Shown in pieces: positions 50,064 to 59,194 of a stretch of 64,000 bases of DNA; the stretch's first letter is position 1, and every line of letters starts with the position of its first letter. The notes under the pieces are model-generated. The model made no database searches and was not told the DNA's origin. It saw nothing but the letters and a program-made list of their open reading frames with translations. The position numbers and the translations under genes are program-made. Source of the stretch: Halohasta salina (lineage in GTDB: Archaea > Halobacteriota > Halobacteria > Halobacteriales > Haloferacaceae); the NCBI RefSeq assembly GCF_024178165.1, contig NZ_JAMZIE010000001.1, positions 682,001 to 746,000 of the forward strand, given 5' to 3'.

Positions 50064-50722
50064 CGGTCATCGAACTCGACGACGTGGTCAAACGCTACCG
50101 GACCGGCGCCGAGGAGATCACCGCCCTCGACGGCGTCGACTTCCGGGCCGACCGCGGGGAGTTGGTGACGATCATCGGCCCCTCGGGGTCGGGGAAGTCG
50201 ACGCTGCTCAACATGATCGGCCTGCTCGATACGCCGACCGCGGGGGGCGTCCGGCTCGACGGTCGGGAGGTGACCGACTTCAGCGAGGCCGAACTGACCG
50301 CCGAGCGGCGCTCGGGGATCGGCTTCGTCTTTCAGAAGTTCCACTTGCTGCCGATGCTCACTGCCACCGAGAACGTCGAACTCCCGTCGATGTGGGACAC
50401 CGGCGTCGACAGACGCGACCGCGCGGTCGACCTGCTCGAACGCGTGGGGCTGGGCGATCGGCTCGACCACCGACCTTCTGAGCTTTCCGGCGGCCAGTCC
50501 CAGCGCGTGGCCATCGCCCGGTCGCTGATCAACGAACCCGAGATCCTGCTGGCCGACGAGCCGACCGGGAACCTCGATCAAGACACCGGCGCGACGATCC
50601 TCGACGAACTCACACGACTCAAAGAAGCCGAGGAGATCGCCATCGTCGCGGTCACCCACGACGAACAGTTGGTCGACTATGCCGACCGGGTCGTCCGGCT
50701 CGTCGACGGGGTGATCCAATGA
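50060..50722 (+). CDS. ABC transporter ATP-binding protein, LolD/MacB type
   Basis: 220 residues from the ATG at 50060 (MTVIELDDVVKRY). Walker A is IIGPSGSGKSTLLN, the ABC signature ELSGGQSQRVAIARS, Walker B EILLADEPTGNLD. The short length and TGNLD pattern are those of the LolD/FtsE/MacB group, which drives mechanotransmission rather than simple transport. The next gene overlaps by four bases (ATGA). Confidence 0.96.
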   Translation: MTVIELDDVVKRYRTGAEEITALDGVDFRADRGELVTIIGPSGSGKSTLLNMIGLLDTPTAGGVRLDGREVTDFSEAELTAERRSGIGFVFQKFHLLPMLTATENVELPSMWDTGVDRRDRAVDLLERVGLGDRLDHRPSELSGGQSQRVAIARSLINEPEILLADEPTGNLDQDTGATILDELTRLKEAEEIAIVAVTHDEQLVDYADRVVRLVDGVIQ

Positions 50723-51864
50723 GTATCGCCGATCTACTGTGGCGCGTCCCGAGCGTTCAGATGGCCTGGCGGAACCTCGGCCGGAACCGCGTGCGGACGG
50801 CGCTGGCGACGCTGGGGATCGTCATCGGCGTCGTCGCCATCGCCTCGCTGGGGATCGCCGGGGTCGCCCTCCAGCAGCAGGCGACCGCGGATCTCGGGGA
50901 TCTGAGCAACGAGGTGACCGTCACGCCGGGCGAGGACGCCGCCGAAGAGGGGATCACCGACGAACAGGTCGCCACCATCCGCACGATCGCCTCGGGGTCG
51001 ACGGTCGTGCCGGAGAAGACCAACGTCACGGCGATCGAATCGCGGAACGGTAGAGAGGTGCAGGTCCGGGTGACTGGTGTGACGCGGGCGAGTGCACTCT
51101 ACGGGTTAGCTAGCGGCGACGCCCCCGATCGGCTCCGGTCGGGTGCGCTGCTGTCGAACACGACCGCGACGAACCTCGGGCTCGAACGCGGCGATCCGAT
51201 CGAGTACGACAGCCGGCTCTACCGGATCGAGGGGCTGATCACGTCGACCGAGGGGTTCGGCTCGGCGACCGGCGGTCGACTGGTGGTCCCGGTGTCGGCG
51301 ATGAACGACCAGCAGTACTACGATTCGGTCACGATATTTACCGACGGCAGGGAGGCGACCGCCCTCACCGACGATCTCGAAGCCCGGTTCAACGAGGGCG
51401 GCGACGAGCAGGTCGATGTTCGGAACTTCGCGGACGTCCAACAGCGGGTCGGCTCCTTCTTCCGGACGCTCAACCTCGCGTTGCTCGGCATCGGCTCGAT
51501 CTCGCTTGTGGTCGCCAGCGTCGCTATTCTGAACGTGATGTTGATGAGCACGATCGAGCGCCGCGGCGAGATCGGCGTCCTGCGCGCGGTCGGTATCCGG
51601 CGCGGAGAGGTCCTTCGGATGATCCTGACCGAGGCACTGTTCCTCGGGATCCTCGGCGGGATCCTCGGCGCGGCCGTCTCGCTGGGGGTCGGACTGGTGT
51701 TGTTCCACCTGTTGACCGACGATCCGCTGCTCGTATTCCAGTGGCGGAGCGCCCAGTACGTCGTCTACGGCTTCGGCTTCGCGGTGCTCGCAAGCGGGCT
51801 CAGCGGGCTGTATCCGGCGTGGAAGGCCGCCACCAACCGGCCGGTCGACGCTCTCCGCGGCTGA
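50719..51864 (+). CDS. ABC transporter permease, MacB/FtsX type
   Basis: 381 residues. One N-terminal helix (TALATLGIVIGVVAIASLGIAG), a large outer domain (about 45-240; VTPGEDAAEEG, SRNGREVQVRVTGVT), then three C-terminal helices in the FtsX arrangement (LGIGSISLVVASVAILNVMLMS; FLGILGGILGAAVSLGVG; FGFAVLASGLSGLYPAW). The RRGEIGVLRAVGIRRGEVLRM loop contacts the ATPase. With the ATPase and the anchored extracellular protein it forms a three-part complex that probably moves a lipoprotein, peptide or lipid. Confidence 0.95.
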   Translation: MSIADLLWRVPSVQMAWRNLGRNRVRTALATLGIVIGVVAIASLGIAGVALQQQATADLGDLSNEVTVTPGEDAAEEGITDEQVATIRTIASGSTVVPEKTNVTAIESRNGREVQVRVTGVTRASALYGLASGDAPDRLRSGALLSNTTATNLGLERGDPIEYDSRLYRIEGLITSTEGFGSATGGRLVVPVSAMNDQQYYDSVTIFTDGREATALTDDLEARFNEGGDEQVDVRNFADVQQRVGSFFRTLNLALLGIGSISLVVASVAILNVMLMSTIERRGEIGVLRAVGIRRGEVLRMILTEALFLGILGGILGAAVSLGVGLVLFHLLTDDPLLVFQWRSAQYVVYGFGFAVLASGLSGLYPAWKAATNRPVDALRG

Positions 51865-51916
51865 CTGCCCTCCGCGGTTGACTGCCTTCCACGGCTGACT
51901 GGTGGACGCCAGCCGG

Positions 51917-52732
51917 CTATCGCTGCCGGTCGGCCACGTTCGGCTCCGACTCGACGGCCGGCACGTCGACCAGCGTGTGGCCACACTGTCGACAGTAGCG
52001 GTCGTCGTCGGAAACGGCCGCGCCGCACCGCGAGCAGTCGGCGCCGGTCGCAGTCGAGGCCTCGCGGAGCCGGGTCGCCTGCCACGGGATGAGCACGAAG
52101 CCGACCAGCACCGCAATAACCGTTATCCAGCGTCCGAGCACCGTTACCGGGATAATGTCACCGAAGCCGACAGTCGAGACGGCGATGACCGTGTAGTAGA
52201 AGGCGTCGCCGAAGTTCGAGATCTCGGGGTTGGCCCCCACCTCGGCCGAGTAGACGAAGCCGGTCGCAATGAAGAATATCAGGAAGATCGTCACCGAGAG
52301 TTCGGTGCGGCGGATCGTTCGGATGGGTAGCGATTTGCCGAACAGTTGCTGTTCGTCGACCAGCAAGCGGAGGAACCGAAAGATACGCAGCGTGTAGAGC
52401 CCACGGAGAAAGACCGCGCCCGGTCCCGGAAACAAGAACAGTGGGAGGATCGCCACGAGGTCGACGACGGTGTAGGGATCGGTGATCTCGGCCCATCTGT
52501 CGGGGGCGGACTCGACGCGGACGACGTACTCGCCGAGGAAGACGACCGCGAGGGCGACTTCGAGGTTCCAGATAACTGCGGGGTAGGGTGCGGGGAACTC
52601 GTAGGTCGACAGAATGTACAGTAGGATGAACGCGGTGTTGAGGACGTACAACAGCGCGTTCGTCGCTCTGCCCGCTGGCGTCTGGCGGTCCCGGAGGAGA
52701 AAGCCGATTCGGTCGACGATAGCAGGAGACAT
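51917..52732 (-). CDS. Voltage-gated K+ channel-like protein with zinc ribbon
   Basis: 271 residues from the ATG at 52732 (MSPAIVDRIGFLLRDRQ). Six membrane segments: LLYVLNTAFILLYIL, VALAVVFLGEYVVR, TVVDLVAILPLFLF, an S4-like LYTLRIFRFLRLL with repeated Arg, a linker and the pore loop with STVGFGDIIP (TVGFG replacing TVGYG) between the last two. After the last helix a cytoplasmic double CxxC ribbon: CSRCGA and CRQCGH. Four copies are needed for a channel. The zinc ribbon at the end of a Kch-type channel is unusual and could bind a partner. Confidence 0.9.
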   Translation of the reverse strand: MSPAIVDRIGFLLRDRQTPAGRATNALLYVLNTAFILLYILSTYEFPAPYPAVIWNLEVALAVVFLGEYVVRVESAPDRWAEITDPYTVVDLVAILPLFLFPGPGAVFLRGLYTLRIFRFLRLLVDEQQLFGKSLPIRTIRRTELSVTIFLIFFIATGFVYSAEVGANPEISNFGDAFYYTVIAVSTVGFGDIIPVTVLGRWITVIAVLVGFVLIPWQATRLREASTATGADCSRCGAAVSDDDRYCRQCGHTLVDVPAVESEPNVADRQR

Positions 52733-52783
52733 GGCGGCGGTATCACGTAGTTGGAGACCGCACACAAAACCGTACCTACGTCG

Positions 52784-53689
52784 CTACGAGACCAGCCGGA
52801 TCAGCACGAACAGCGAGGCCAGCGAAGCCACCGTCGTCGCAAAGACGTTGACCGAGGCGAACTCGCTGTCGCCGCCGAGTTCGCTGGCGAAGACGTACGT
52901 CGACACCGCCGTCGGCGTCCCCAGCATGATGATCGATGCGGTGAACGCCGCGGGATCCACGTCGAGCGCCGAGAACGCCGCCCACGCGATGGCGGGCATC
53001 ACGACGAGTTTCAAGCCGATCACCGAACCGGTCGACCGCCAGTCGAAGGCCGCGTCGACCTGTAGCGTCGCGCCGACACAGACCAGCGCCAGCGGTAGCG
53101 CCAGCCCGGCCAACACGTCGAGGACAGCCACCGCAGGGGCGGGGATAGCGATGCCGAGGGAGCCGACCACGATGCCGGCGACCAGCGCGATCAGGACCGG
53201 ATTTTTCCCGAGTTCGAGCAACTGCGAGCGAAGTTGGGTGTCGGCTCCGGTGGCCGAGACCAGCACCAGCACGGTGATCGGGACCTGCGTCAGCGAGCCG
53301 ATCCCGAGGACGACGCTGGCGATGGCGGTTACCTCGGCGTCGAACGTCGCGGCCACCAGCGGGAGGCCGAGGTAGCCGAGGTTCGAGTGGTACGACTGGA
53401 CGGTAGCGACGCTGCGGCGAGCCGGAGTGCCGCGGTGGCTGTTGAGGAGCCACGCGAGGGCCGCCGTCGACCCGAGGACCCCGACCACGCCGACGAACAG
53501 TCCCGGCGTCAGCAGGGCGGCGATATCCTGGTCGTAAGTCGCCGTAAACACGAGCGCCGGCAGCGCCCCGTAGTAGGCCACCGTATTGAGTCGGGCGGTT
53601 CGGCGACGGCTCAACAGCCCGGTCGACCGGAGGCCGGTCCCCACCAGCAGCAGGACCAGTAGCCCGAACAGCCGGAGTAACACCTCCAT
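52784..53689 (-). CDS. AEC-family (auxin efflux carrier-like) transporter
   Basis: 301 residues with about ten helices in two inverted halves (LNTVAYYGALPALVFTATYDQDIAALL; LPLVAATFDAEVTAIASVVL; second half ALPLALVCVGATLQVDAAFD; LGTPTAVSTYVFASELGGDS). The AEC signature PTA in the late helix is present. Families of this kind move organic acids such as malate or malonate; the substrate is not decidable. It follows the channel gene on the same strand after a 51-base gap. Confidence 0.9.
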   Translation of the reverse strand: MEVLLRLFGLLVLLLVGTGLRSTGLLSRRRTARLNTVAYYGALPALVFTATYDQDIAALLTPGLFVGVVGVLGSTAALAWLLNSHRGTPARRSVATVQSYHSNLGYLGLPLVAATFDAEVTAIASVVLGIGSLTQVPITVLVLVSATGADTQLRSQLLELGKNPVLIALVAGIVVGSLGIAIPAPAVAVLDVLAGLALPLALVCVGATLQVDAAFDWRSTGSVIGLKLVVMPAIAWAAFSALDVDPAAFTASIIMLGTPTAVSTYVFASELGGDSEFASVNVFATTVASLASLFVLIRLVS

Positions 53690-53745
53690 ACCGGTGGTGC
53701 GTAGATGGCGGATATGACACTCACGGTTCGCTGAAGATTGCTGGC

Positions 53746-53801
53746 GGTAGCTACCTCCTCAAATATGTCTAATAGTAATATTTAAGAGAAAAGTATTATT
53801 A
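53746..53801. promoter_or_regulatory. Palindrome and inverted repeat ahead of regulator B
   Basis: GGTAGCTACC (53746-53755) is a perfect ten-base palindrome. Further on TAATAGTAATA at 53770-53780 and TATTATTA at 53794-53801 make an imperfect inverted repeat across a TATA-like TATTTAAG. Both lie upstream of the wHTH gene at 53829 and may be operators; inference from position. Confidence 0.35.
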
Positions 53802-53828
53802 CAGAAAATCCCGTACCGACAGCTACCG

Positions 53829-54107
53829 ATGAGCGTTCACGACGATCCGACCGCAAGCGCGGAACCGGCGACAGGTGACGGAGCCGATCGATGGGCAGCC
53901 ATCCGCGGACTCCCGCCGAGTTCAAAACTCGTCGCCAAGACGCTGGACCACCACGACTCGCTCACCCAGAGCGAACTCGCCGAGGAGACGCTGCTGTCGA
54001 CCCGAACCGTCCGAGAGGCGGTCTCCCGACTCGAAGCCGCCGACGCCGTCGACTCCAGAGTGTCGTTCCGGGACGCACGCAAACAGCTCTATAGCCTCAC
54101 GATCTGA
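53829..54107 (+). CDS. Winged-helix transcriptional regulator (paralogue B)
   Basis: 92 residues; a disordered N-terminus is followed by one wHTH domain IRGLPPSSKLVAKTLDHHD, LTQSELAEETLL, helix TRTVREAVSRLEAAD, wing DSRVSFRDARKQLYSL. It shares spacing and half of its residues with the protein at 18522-18794. The two are separated by 35 kb, so they are old paralogues rather than a recent local duplication. There is no effector domain. Confidence 0.85.
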   Translation: MSVHDDPTASAEPATGDGADRWAAIRGLPPSSKLVAKTLDHHDSLTQSELAEETLLSTRTVREAVSRLEAADAVDSRVSFRDARKQLYSLTI

Positions 54108-54119
54108 CCCCGTCGACGA

Positions 54120-54170
54120 GTAGTGACTACCGTGAGTAGTCAGTGATACCGAGATTAGTCAGTGACTACC
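54120..54170. repeat. Cluster of three AGTCA/TGACT-type symmetric repeats
   Basis: In the 144-base convergent gap there are GTAGTGACTAC (54120-54130, five-base arms), GTAGTCAGTGATAC (54136-54149, imperfect) and TAGTCAGTGACTA (54156-54168, perfect six-base arms with a central G). The same GTAGTC/GACTAC half-site makes up the palindrome upstream of mqo. Both genes end in this gap, so these are not simple promoter operators. Confidence 0.45.
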
Positions 54171-54251
54171 AGTCTGATGTTCCGTCCTACGGCCGGGTAG
54201 CCACTGCATACTACCGTGGGAGGACGGTCGACGCCCGCTCCGGAATGGGGT

Positions 54252-54677
54252 TTATTCCACGGTCACGAGATAGACCGCGAGCACGGCAAATCCGATGCCG
54301 GCGATCTTGCGTGCGGTGACGGACTCGCCGAGGAAGGCCATCCCGAAGATCGAACTCGTCACCAGAAAGAGACCGAAAACGGGCGTGACGACGCTGACAG
54401 GGCCGAGCGACAGCGCCCGGTAGTAGGCCAGAATGCCGGCGGCCAGACAGATGCCGGCGGCAACCGCATACGGGAGCTTCGAACTGCCGAGATGTGGCGT
54501 GACACGCTGGTCGGTGCCGACGACGACCGCCAGCGCGCCGACGACCAGAATCGAGTTCGAGATGATCGTCGCCACGTCGCTCGGGATCGCCTCCGAACCG
54601 GTGGTCGCTACCCGCATCAACAGCGGGACGAACGTGTAGGCGACCAATGCGCCGAGCGCCCACGGGAGATAGCTCAT
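54252..54677 (-). CDS. EamA-domain small membrane protein
   Basis: 141 residues with five hydrophobic helices and one EamA repeat (LGALVAYTFVPLLMRVAT, YAVAAGICLAAGILAYYRAL, SIFGMAFLGESVTARKIAGIGFAVLAVYL). Half the length of the usual DMT protein; single-repeat members are thought to act as homodimers. Substrate unknown. Confidence 0.85.
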   Translation of the reverse strand: MSYLPWALGALVAYTFVPLLMRVATTGSEAIPSDVATIISNSILVVGALAVVVGTDQRVTPHLGSSKLPYAVAAGICLAAGILAYYRALSLGPVSVVTPVFGLFLVTSSIFGMAFLGESVTARKIAGIGFAVLAVYLVTVE

Positions 54678-54795
54678 ACCGGCCGTCGACCCCCGGCGAA
54701 GTTATCGGTTCTGAACTGGTCGACCCGGTGGGTCGTGCGACCAGTTCTCAGGGGAGTGTCGCAAATAATATGCGGGCGGAACGGACAGGTGAGGT

Positions 54796-55284
54796 ATGGA
54801 CACCAAACGCGAACTGTTGTCGCTGCTGTCGACCGATGCCCGCGAATCGACCGAGGACATCGCCCGACAGCTCGGCGTCGACCCCGAGCGCGTCGAGGCG
54901 TTGCTCGACGAACTCGAAGCCGAGGGCACCGTCCGGGGGTATCAGGCGGTGGTCGACTGGGACAACACCGACGACCAGCACGTCGCCGCCTTCGTCGAAC
55001 TCAACGTCGAACTCAACCGCGAAACGGGCTACGAGGAGATCGCCGACCGGATCGCCCGGTTTTCCGAGGTCGAGTCCCTGCGGTTGGTGTCCGGTGATTA
55101 CGACTTCGCCATCGAAGTCACGGGCGACTCGATGCAGGACGTCTCGCAGTTCATCTCCAATCAGATCGCGCCGATCCCGGAGATCACCCAGACGGTGACT
55201 CACTTCATCATGGAGACCTACAAGGAGGCCGGCATCGACTTCGGGGATCGGGACGGCGACGACCGCCTTTCGGTTTCGCCATGA
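54796..55284 (+). CDS. Lrp/AsnC-family transcriptional regulator
   Basis: 162 residues. An N-terminal HTH (RELLSLLSTDARESTEDIARQLGVDPERVEALLDELEAEG, about residues 4-43) and a C-terminal RAM ligand-binding domain (VAAFVELNVELNRETGYEEIADRIARFSEVESLRLVSGDYDFAIEV, about residues 56-101). The glycine-poor RAM fold senses amino acids. The gene overlaps the aminotransferase gene by four bases, so it probably regulates the aminotransferase or responds to its product. Confidence 0.94.
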   Translation: MDTKRELLSLLSTDARESTEDIARQLGVDPERVEALLDELEAEGTVRGYQAVVDWDNTDDQHVAAFVELNVELNRETGYEEIADRIARFSEVESLRLVSGDYDFAIEVTGDSMQDVSQFISNQIAPIPEITQTVTHFIMETYKEAGIDFGDRDGDDRLSVSP

Positions 55285-56426
55285 CGCTCCAGCCCAACGA
55301 CCGTGTCGCGGGGGTCCCGGAGTCGGGTATTCGAAAGTTCTTCGAGTTGGCCGAGGAGCGCGACGACGTGATCTCCCTTGGCGTCGGCGAGCCCGACTTC
55401 TCGACGCCGTGGGCCGCCCGGAGCGCGGCGATCCACTCGCTGGAGGAGGGCCGGACCTCCTACACCTCGAACCGCGGTATGAGCGACCTACGACGGTTAA
55501 TCAGTGACTACTCACGCCGCTGGGACCACGAGTACGACCCCGAAACGGAGGTCCTCGTCACAACAGGCGCAAGCGAGGCCGTCGACCTCGCGTTGCGGAC
55601 GTTCGTCTCGCCGGGCGACACGGTGGCGATCCACCAACCCAACTACATCTCCTACCAGCCGGGCATCGAGTTCGCCGGCGGCGAGCCGCTGGGCGTCACG
55701 ACGACGGCGGCCGACGACTTCGCGCTGACGCCGGCGGCACTGGCGGAGGCGGGAGCCGAGGAGGCCGACCTGCTCGTCTTCTGTTACCCGAACAATCCCA
55801 CCGGCGCGGTGATGGATGCCGACGAGATCCGCGCGGTCGCCGAGTTCTGCGTCGACAACGACATCGACGTTATCGCCGACGAGATCTACGCGGCGCTGAC
55901 ATACGACGGCGACCACACCTCGATCGCCTCGATGCCGGGGATGCGCGAGCGGACGATCGTGATCAACGGCTTTTCGAAGGCCTACGCGATGACCGGGCTC
56001 CGGTTGGGGTACGCGCTGGGACCGGCCGCGGCGATCGAATCGATGAATCGCGTCCACCAGTACACGATGCTGTCGGCCCCGACGACCGCCCAGTACGCCG
56101 CTATCGAGGCGTTACGGAGCTGCGAGGACGCCGTCGACGAGATGGCCGCCGAGTACAACCGCCGCCGACGGTTCGTCCTCTCCCGGTTCGAGGAGATCGG
56201 CCTCGACTGTTTCACCGCCCGCGGGGCGTTCTACGCGTTCCCCGAGTGTGGCGGCGACGACGAGGCCTTCGCCGAGGACCTCCTGAAAGAGGAAGGCGTC
56301 GCCGTCGTTCCCGGACGCGTCTTCGGCGAGAGCGGGGCGGGACACCTCCGGGTCTCCTACGCGACGAGCATGCGGGAACTCAAAACCGCGATGAACCGGA
56401 TCGAAACGTTCTGTCGGAACCGGTAA
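55281..56426 (+). CDS. PLP-dependent aminotransferase, class I
   Basis: 381 residues of fold type I. ISLGVGEPDFSTPWAARSAA, YTSNRGMSDLRRLISDY, VTTGASEAVDLALRTF, FCYPNNPTGAVMD, DVIADEIYAALTYDGDHTSI and the PLP lysine in INGFSKAYAMTGLRLGY with Arg that binds the substrate carboxylate. It resembles archaeal aspartate/aromatic aminotransferases. The translational coupling to an Lrp-type sensor supports a role in amino acid metabolism. Confidence 0.94.
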   Translation: MTLQPNDRVAGVPESGIRKFFELAEERDDVISLGVGEPDFSTPWAARSAAIHSLEEGRTSYTSNRGMSDLRRLISDYSRRWDHEYDPETEVLVTTGASEAVDLALRTFVSPGDTVAIHQPNYISYQPGIEFAGGEPLGVTTTAADDFALTPAALAEAGAEEADLLVFCYPNNPTGAVMDADEIRAVAEFCVDNDIDVIADEIYAALTYDGDHTSIASMPGMRERTIVINGFSKAYAMTGLRLGYALGPAAAIESMNRVHQYTMLSAPTTAQYAAIEALRSCEDAVDEMAAEYNRRRRFVLSRFEEIGLDCFTARGAFYAFPECGGDDEAFAEDLLKEEGVAVVPGRVFGESGAGHLRVSYATSMRELKTAMNRIETFCRNR

Positions 56427-56458
56427 CGCGGGTCGACGGCGGGTCACACCGGGAGTGA

Positions 56459-56743
56459 CTACTGGCCGGCCGGCGCGGATGTCCGGTAGCGACAGATCTC
56501 GTTGCCGACCTGTCTGACCTCGTGGGTCGACGGGAGCCGGTTGGCGGCTCTGATCTCCCGTTCGATCCAGTCGGCGAGGGTGTACATCGCCTCGGTGCCG
56601 CCCTGTCGGTCGACGTCGACGAGGATCTGCTCGTAGGCGCTCCGTCGACAGTGGGCCTGCTGGCGGTCGATGCCCTGATCGAACCGGTCGAACGTGTCCG
56701 CGATAGCGGTCTCGATCCGCCAGACGGCGTCGGATACACCCAT
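56459..56743 (-). CDS. Small helical protein of unknown function
   Basis: 94 residues, mostly helical (MGVSDAVWRIETAIADTFDRFDQGI, EAMYTLADWIEREIRAANRLPSTHEVRQVGNEIC). No catalytic motif and no recognisable family; resembles small conserved haloarchaeal proteins. The end of the chain is polar. Confidence 0.7.
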   Translation of the reverse strand: MGVSDAVWRIETAIADTFDRFDQGIDRQQAHCRRSAYEQILVDVDRQGGTEAMYTLADWIEREIRAANRLPSTHEVRQVGNEICRYRTSAPAGQ

Positions 56744-56842
56744 ACGTCGTGGTACACTGACTCACAGTAAAACCGTTCTCGCCGGTTGTCGCCCGGCTAC
56801 GAACGGGACAGTTGTCGAAAACGAACGGACGGACCGGACGGT

Positions 56843-57469
56843 CTACTCCAACTCGAAGGTCTCGTCGTCGGCGTTCAGATCGAACTCCTCGTCGCCGTCG
56901 GGGGCCTCGAAGGCCTCGTAGAAGCCGACGAACTCGTCGTGGTCATCGAGCGAACTGACGGTCTCGTCGAGTTCCTCGCGGAGCTCGGCGAGCCGCTCGG
57001 AGAGCTCCTGGTACTCCTCGTTGTTTTCCAGCGACGAGCGACCTTTTTCGGACTCCAATAGCGCCTTTTTCGACGCCAGCGAGTAGAGTTCTTGTACACC
57101 CTCGTCGTAGGAGTTCCGGGAGAGCAGGTCTTCGACGGTCTCGATGAGCGTATCGCGGGTCACCGGCTTGACCAGATAGGTATCGAACCCCATATCGATG
57201 ATGTCGAAATCGGGTTCGACGGCTGTGACCATCGACACCGGACAGTCGATTCCGCGCTCGCGGGCGGCATCGAGTACTTCGTCGCCCGACAGTCCTGGCA
57301 TCCGACGGTCGAGCAGCATCACCGAGATCTCGTCGTCGAGTTTTTCGAGGGCCTCTTCGCCACCGTAGGCGGTCCGGACACGGTAGTCCGCCTTCAGCCA
57401 CGTGGCGTACAGGTCCGCTAGATCTGGTTCGTCCTCGACGACGAGAACGAGTGGGCTGTCGTCGTTCAT
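56843..57469 (-). CDS. HalX-domain response regulator
   Basis: 208 residues. Receiver domain 1-120: LVLVVEDEPDLADLYATWL, phospho-acceptor Asp in MLLDRRMPGLSGDEVLDAA, and later VSMVTAVEPDFDI and YLVKPVTRDTLIETV. The C-terminal 85 residues are the HalX domain (SRNSYDEGVQELYSLASKKALLES; EEYQELSERLAELREELDETVSSLDDHDEFVGFYEAFE, about residues 120-205), found only in haloarchaeal regulators, with unknown target. A typical output partner for haloarchaeal histidine kinases. Confidence 0.95.
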   Translation of the reverse strand: MNDDSPLVLVVEDEPDLADLYATWLKADYRVRTAYGGEEALEKLDDEISVMLLDRRMPGLSGDEVLDAARERGIDCPVSMVTAVEPDFDIIDMGFDTYLVKPVTRDTLIETVEDLLSRNSYDEGVQELYSLASKKALLESEKGRSSLENNEEYQELSERLAELREELDETVSSLDDHDEFVGFYEAFEAPDGDEEFDLNADDETFELE

Positions 57470-57703
57470 GGCTCCCTGAATCCCTCGGCGATCACACTTT
57501 CCTTGTGGTAGGCGAGGCCATATGAAAATACCCCTTTGCTTCGTGACTGGTTCGACATGGAGGGCAGCGAATATGGGACAAACATTGATGGACAGGCTGT
57601 GCTACGTTATACCATCCATCTGGCGGTTATAAATATTCTGATTATAGCGAAGTACCGTCGGGATCATTGCCGGCCGTCGACGAGGGCCCGGCGGTGAACC
57701 GGA

Positions 57704-59194
57704 CTACTCGGGACTGTAGTTCGGTGCCTCGTCGGTGATCATCACGTCGTGTGGGTGGCCCTCGGTTTGGCCCGCCGCCGAGACGCGGACGAACTCCGAC
57801 CGCTGCTTGAACTCGGGGAGCGTTTCGGCACCGACATAGCCCATGCCCGATTGCATCCCGCCGACGAGCTGGTGGAGTTCGGAGGCGAGCGTTCCCTTGT
57901 ACGGGGTCGCGGCCTCGACACCTTCGGGGACGAACTCCTCGCCGTCCTCGTCGTCCTTGAGGTAGCGGTCGCCGCCGCCGGATTTCATCGCGCCGACACT
58001 CCCCATCCCGCGGTACTGTTTGTACTTCTTGCCGTTCATCGTGATCACGCGGCCGGGGGCCTCCTCGGTGCCGGCGAAGTAGGAACCGAGCATCACTGCG
58101 TCCGCGCCCGCGGCGACGGCCTTGATCGCATCCCCGGAGTAACGGATTCCGCCGTCGGCGATGACGGGGACGTCTTCGGGCGCTGCGACATCGGCGACCT
58201 CGGCGACGGCAGTGATCTGTGGCATCCCCGCACCGGTGACCACACGGGTCGTACAGATCGAGCCCGGCCCGATGCCGACCTTGATCCCGTCGGCGAAGTC
58301 GACGACCTCTTCGGCAGCCTCGCGGGTGCCGACGTTGCCGACGACGACGTCTGCGTCGACGAGTTCCTTGATTTCGCGGGCCGATTCGATCACGTTGAGG
58401 TTGTGGGCGTGGGCGCAGTCGATGAACAACACGTCAGCGCCGGCCTCGTCGGCGGCGGTCGCGCGGTCGGTCTCGAAGGGCCCGACAGCGACCCCACAGA
58501 CCAGCCGTCCCTCGTCGTCGCGGGCGGCCTCCTGGTGTTCGCGGCGTTGGAGGATCCCCTGCATCGTGATGAGGCCGACGAGCGTGTCGTCGTCGTCGAC
58601 GATCGGGACGCGCTCGATCTTGTAGTCGTACATGAGTTCGAGCGCCTCGCGTGCCTCGACGTCCTCGCCGGCGGTGATGACCTCGTCGGTCATCGCTTCC
58701 TCGACGGTGTCGGTCTCACCGACTTCGAGGAACGGTCGGATATCAGTGCCCGAAATGATGCCGAGAACGGTGTCGTCGTCGTCGACGACCGGTGCGCCCG
58801 AAACGCCCTCGCGGTTCATCATCGCGTCGACGCCGCTGATCGTCTGTTCGGGGGCGGCGGTGACGACGTCGTCCCGTCGGATCATCAGTTCGTCGGCACG
58901 CTTGACGCGTTTGACCTCCGCGGCCGTCTCGTCGACTTCCATGTTCCGGTGGAGCACGCCCATCCCGCCCTCGCGGGCCATCCCGATGGCGGTGTCGCTT
59001 TCGGTGACCGTGTCCATCGCCGCCGAGAGGATCGGAATCGTCAGCTCGACGTTCCGGGAAACCCGTGTCGAGAGGTCCGCGTCGTCCGGTTCGATCCGGC
59101 TCTCCATCGGCCGAAGCAGCACGTCGTCGAACGTCAACGCCTCCGGCACCTGTAGCTTCTCGGAGAAAGAACCCGCTGAACGGTGATTCGCCAT
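57704..59194 (-). CDS. guaB: IMP dehydrogenase
   Basis: 496 residues from the ATG at 59194 ([27 protein letters not shown]); the open frame to 59263 is not needed. Catalytic Cys in [16 protein letters not shown], the GPG motif, the mobile-flap [18 protein letters not shown], and a CBS pair at about residues 105-220 ([51 protein letters not shown], located around those positions). It makes XMP from IMP in GTP synthesis. A TATA-like GTTTTTG lies about 28 bases upstream of the ATG. Confidence 0.96.
   Translation of the reverse strand: MANHRSAGSFSEKLQVPEALTFDDVLLRPMESRIEPDDADLSTRVSRNVELTIPILSAAMDTVTESDTAIGMAREGGMGVLHRNMEVDETAAEVKRVKRADELMIRRDDVVTAAPEQTISGVDAMMNREGVSGAPVVDDDDTVLGIISGTDIRPFLEVGETDTVEEAMTDEVITAGEDVEAREALELMYDYKIERVPIVDDDDTLVGLITMQGILQRREHQEAARDDEGRLVCGVAVGPFETDRATAADEAGADVLFIDCAHAHNLNVIESAREIKELVDADVVVGNVGTREAAEEVVDFADGIKVGIGPGSICTTRVVTGAGMPQITAVAEVADVAAPEDVPVIADGGIRYSGDAIKAVAAGADAVMLGSYFAGTEEAPGRVITMNGKKYKQYRGMGSVGAMKSGGGDRYLKDDEDGEEFVPEGVEAATPYKGTLASELHQLVGGMQSGMGYVGAETLPEFKQRSEFVRVSAAGQTEGHPHDVMITDEAPNYSPE

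Noticed and set aside
54108-54251. CRISPR-like spacing of the AGTCA repeats
   Set aside because: Units are too short, palindromic and unevenly spaced, and there are only three; no cas gene is present.
57749-59155. 468-codon plus-strand frame opposite guaB
   Set aside because: guaB has intact active-site motifs on the other strand; the plus frame has none.
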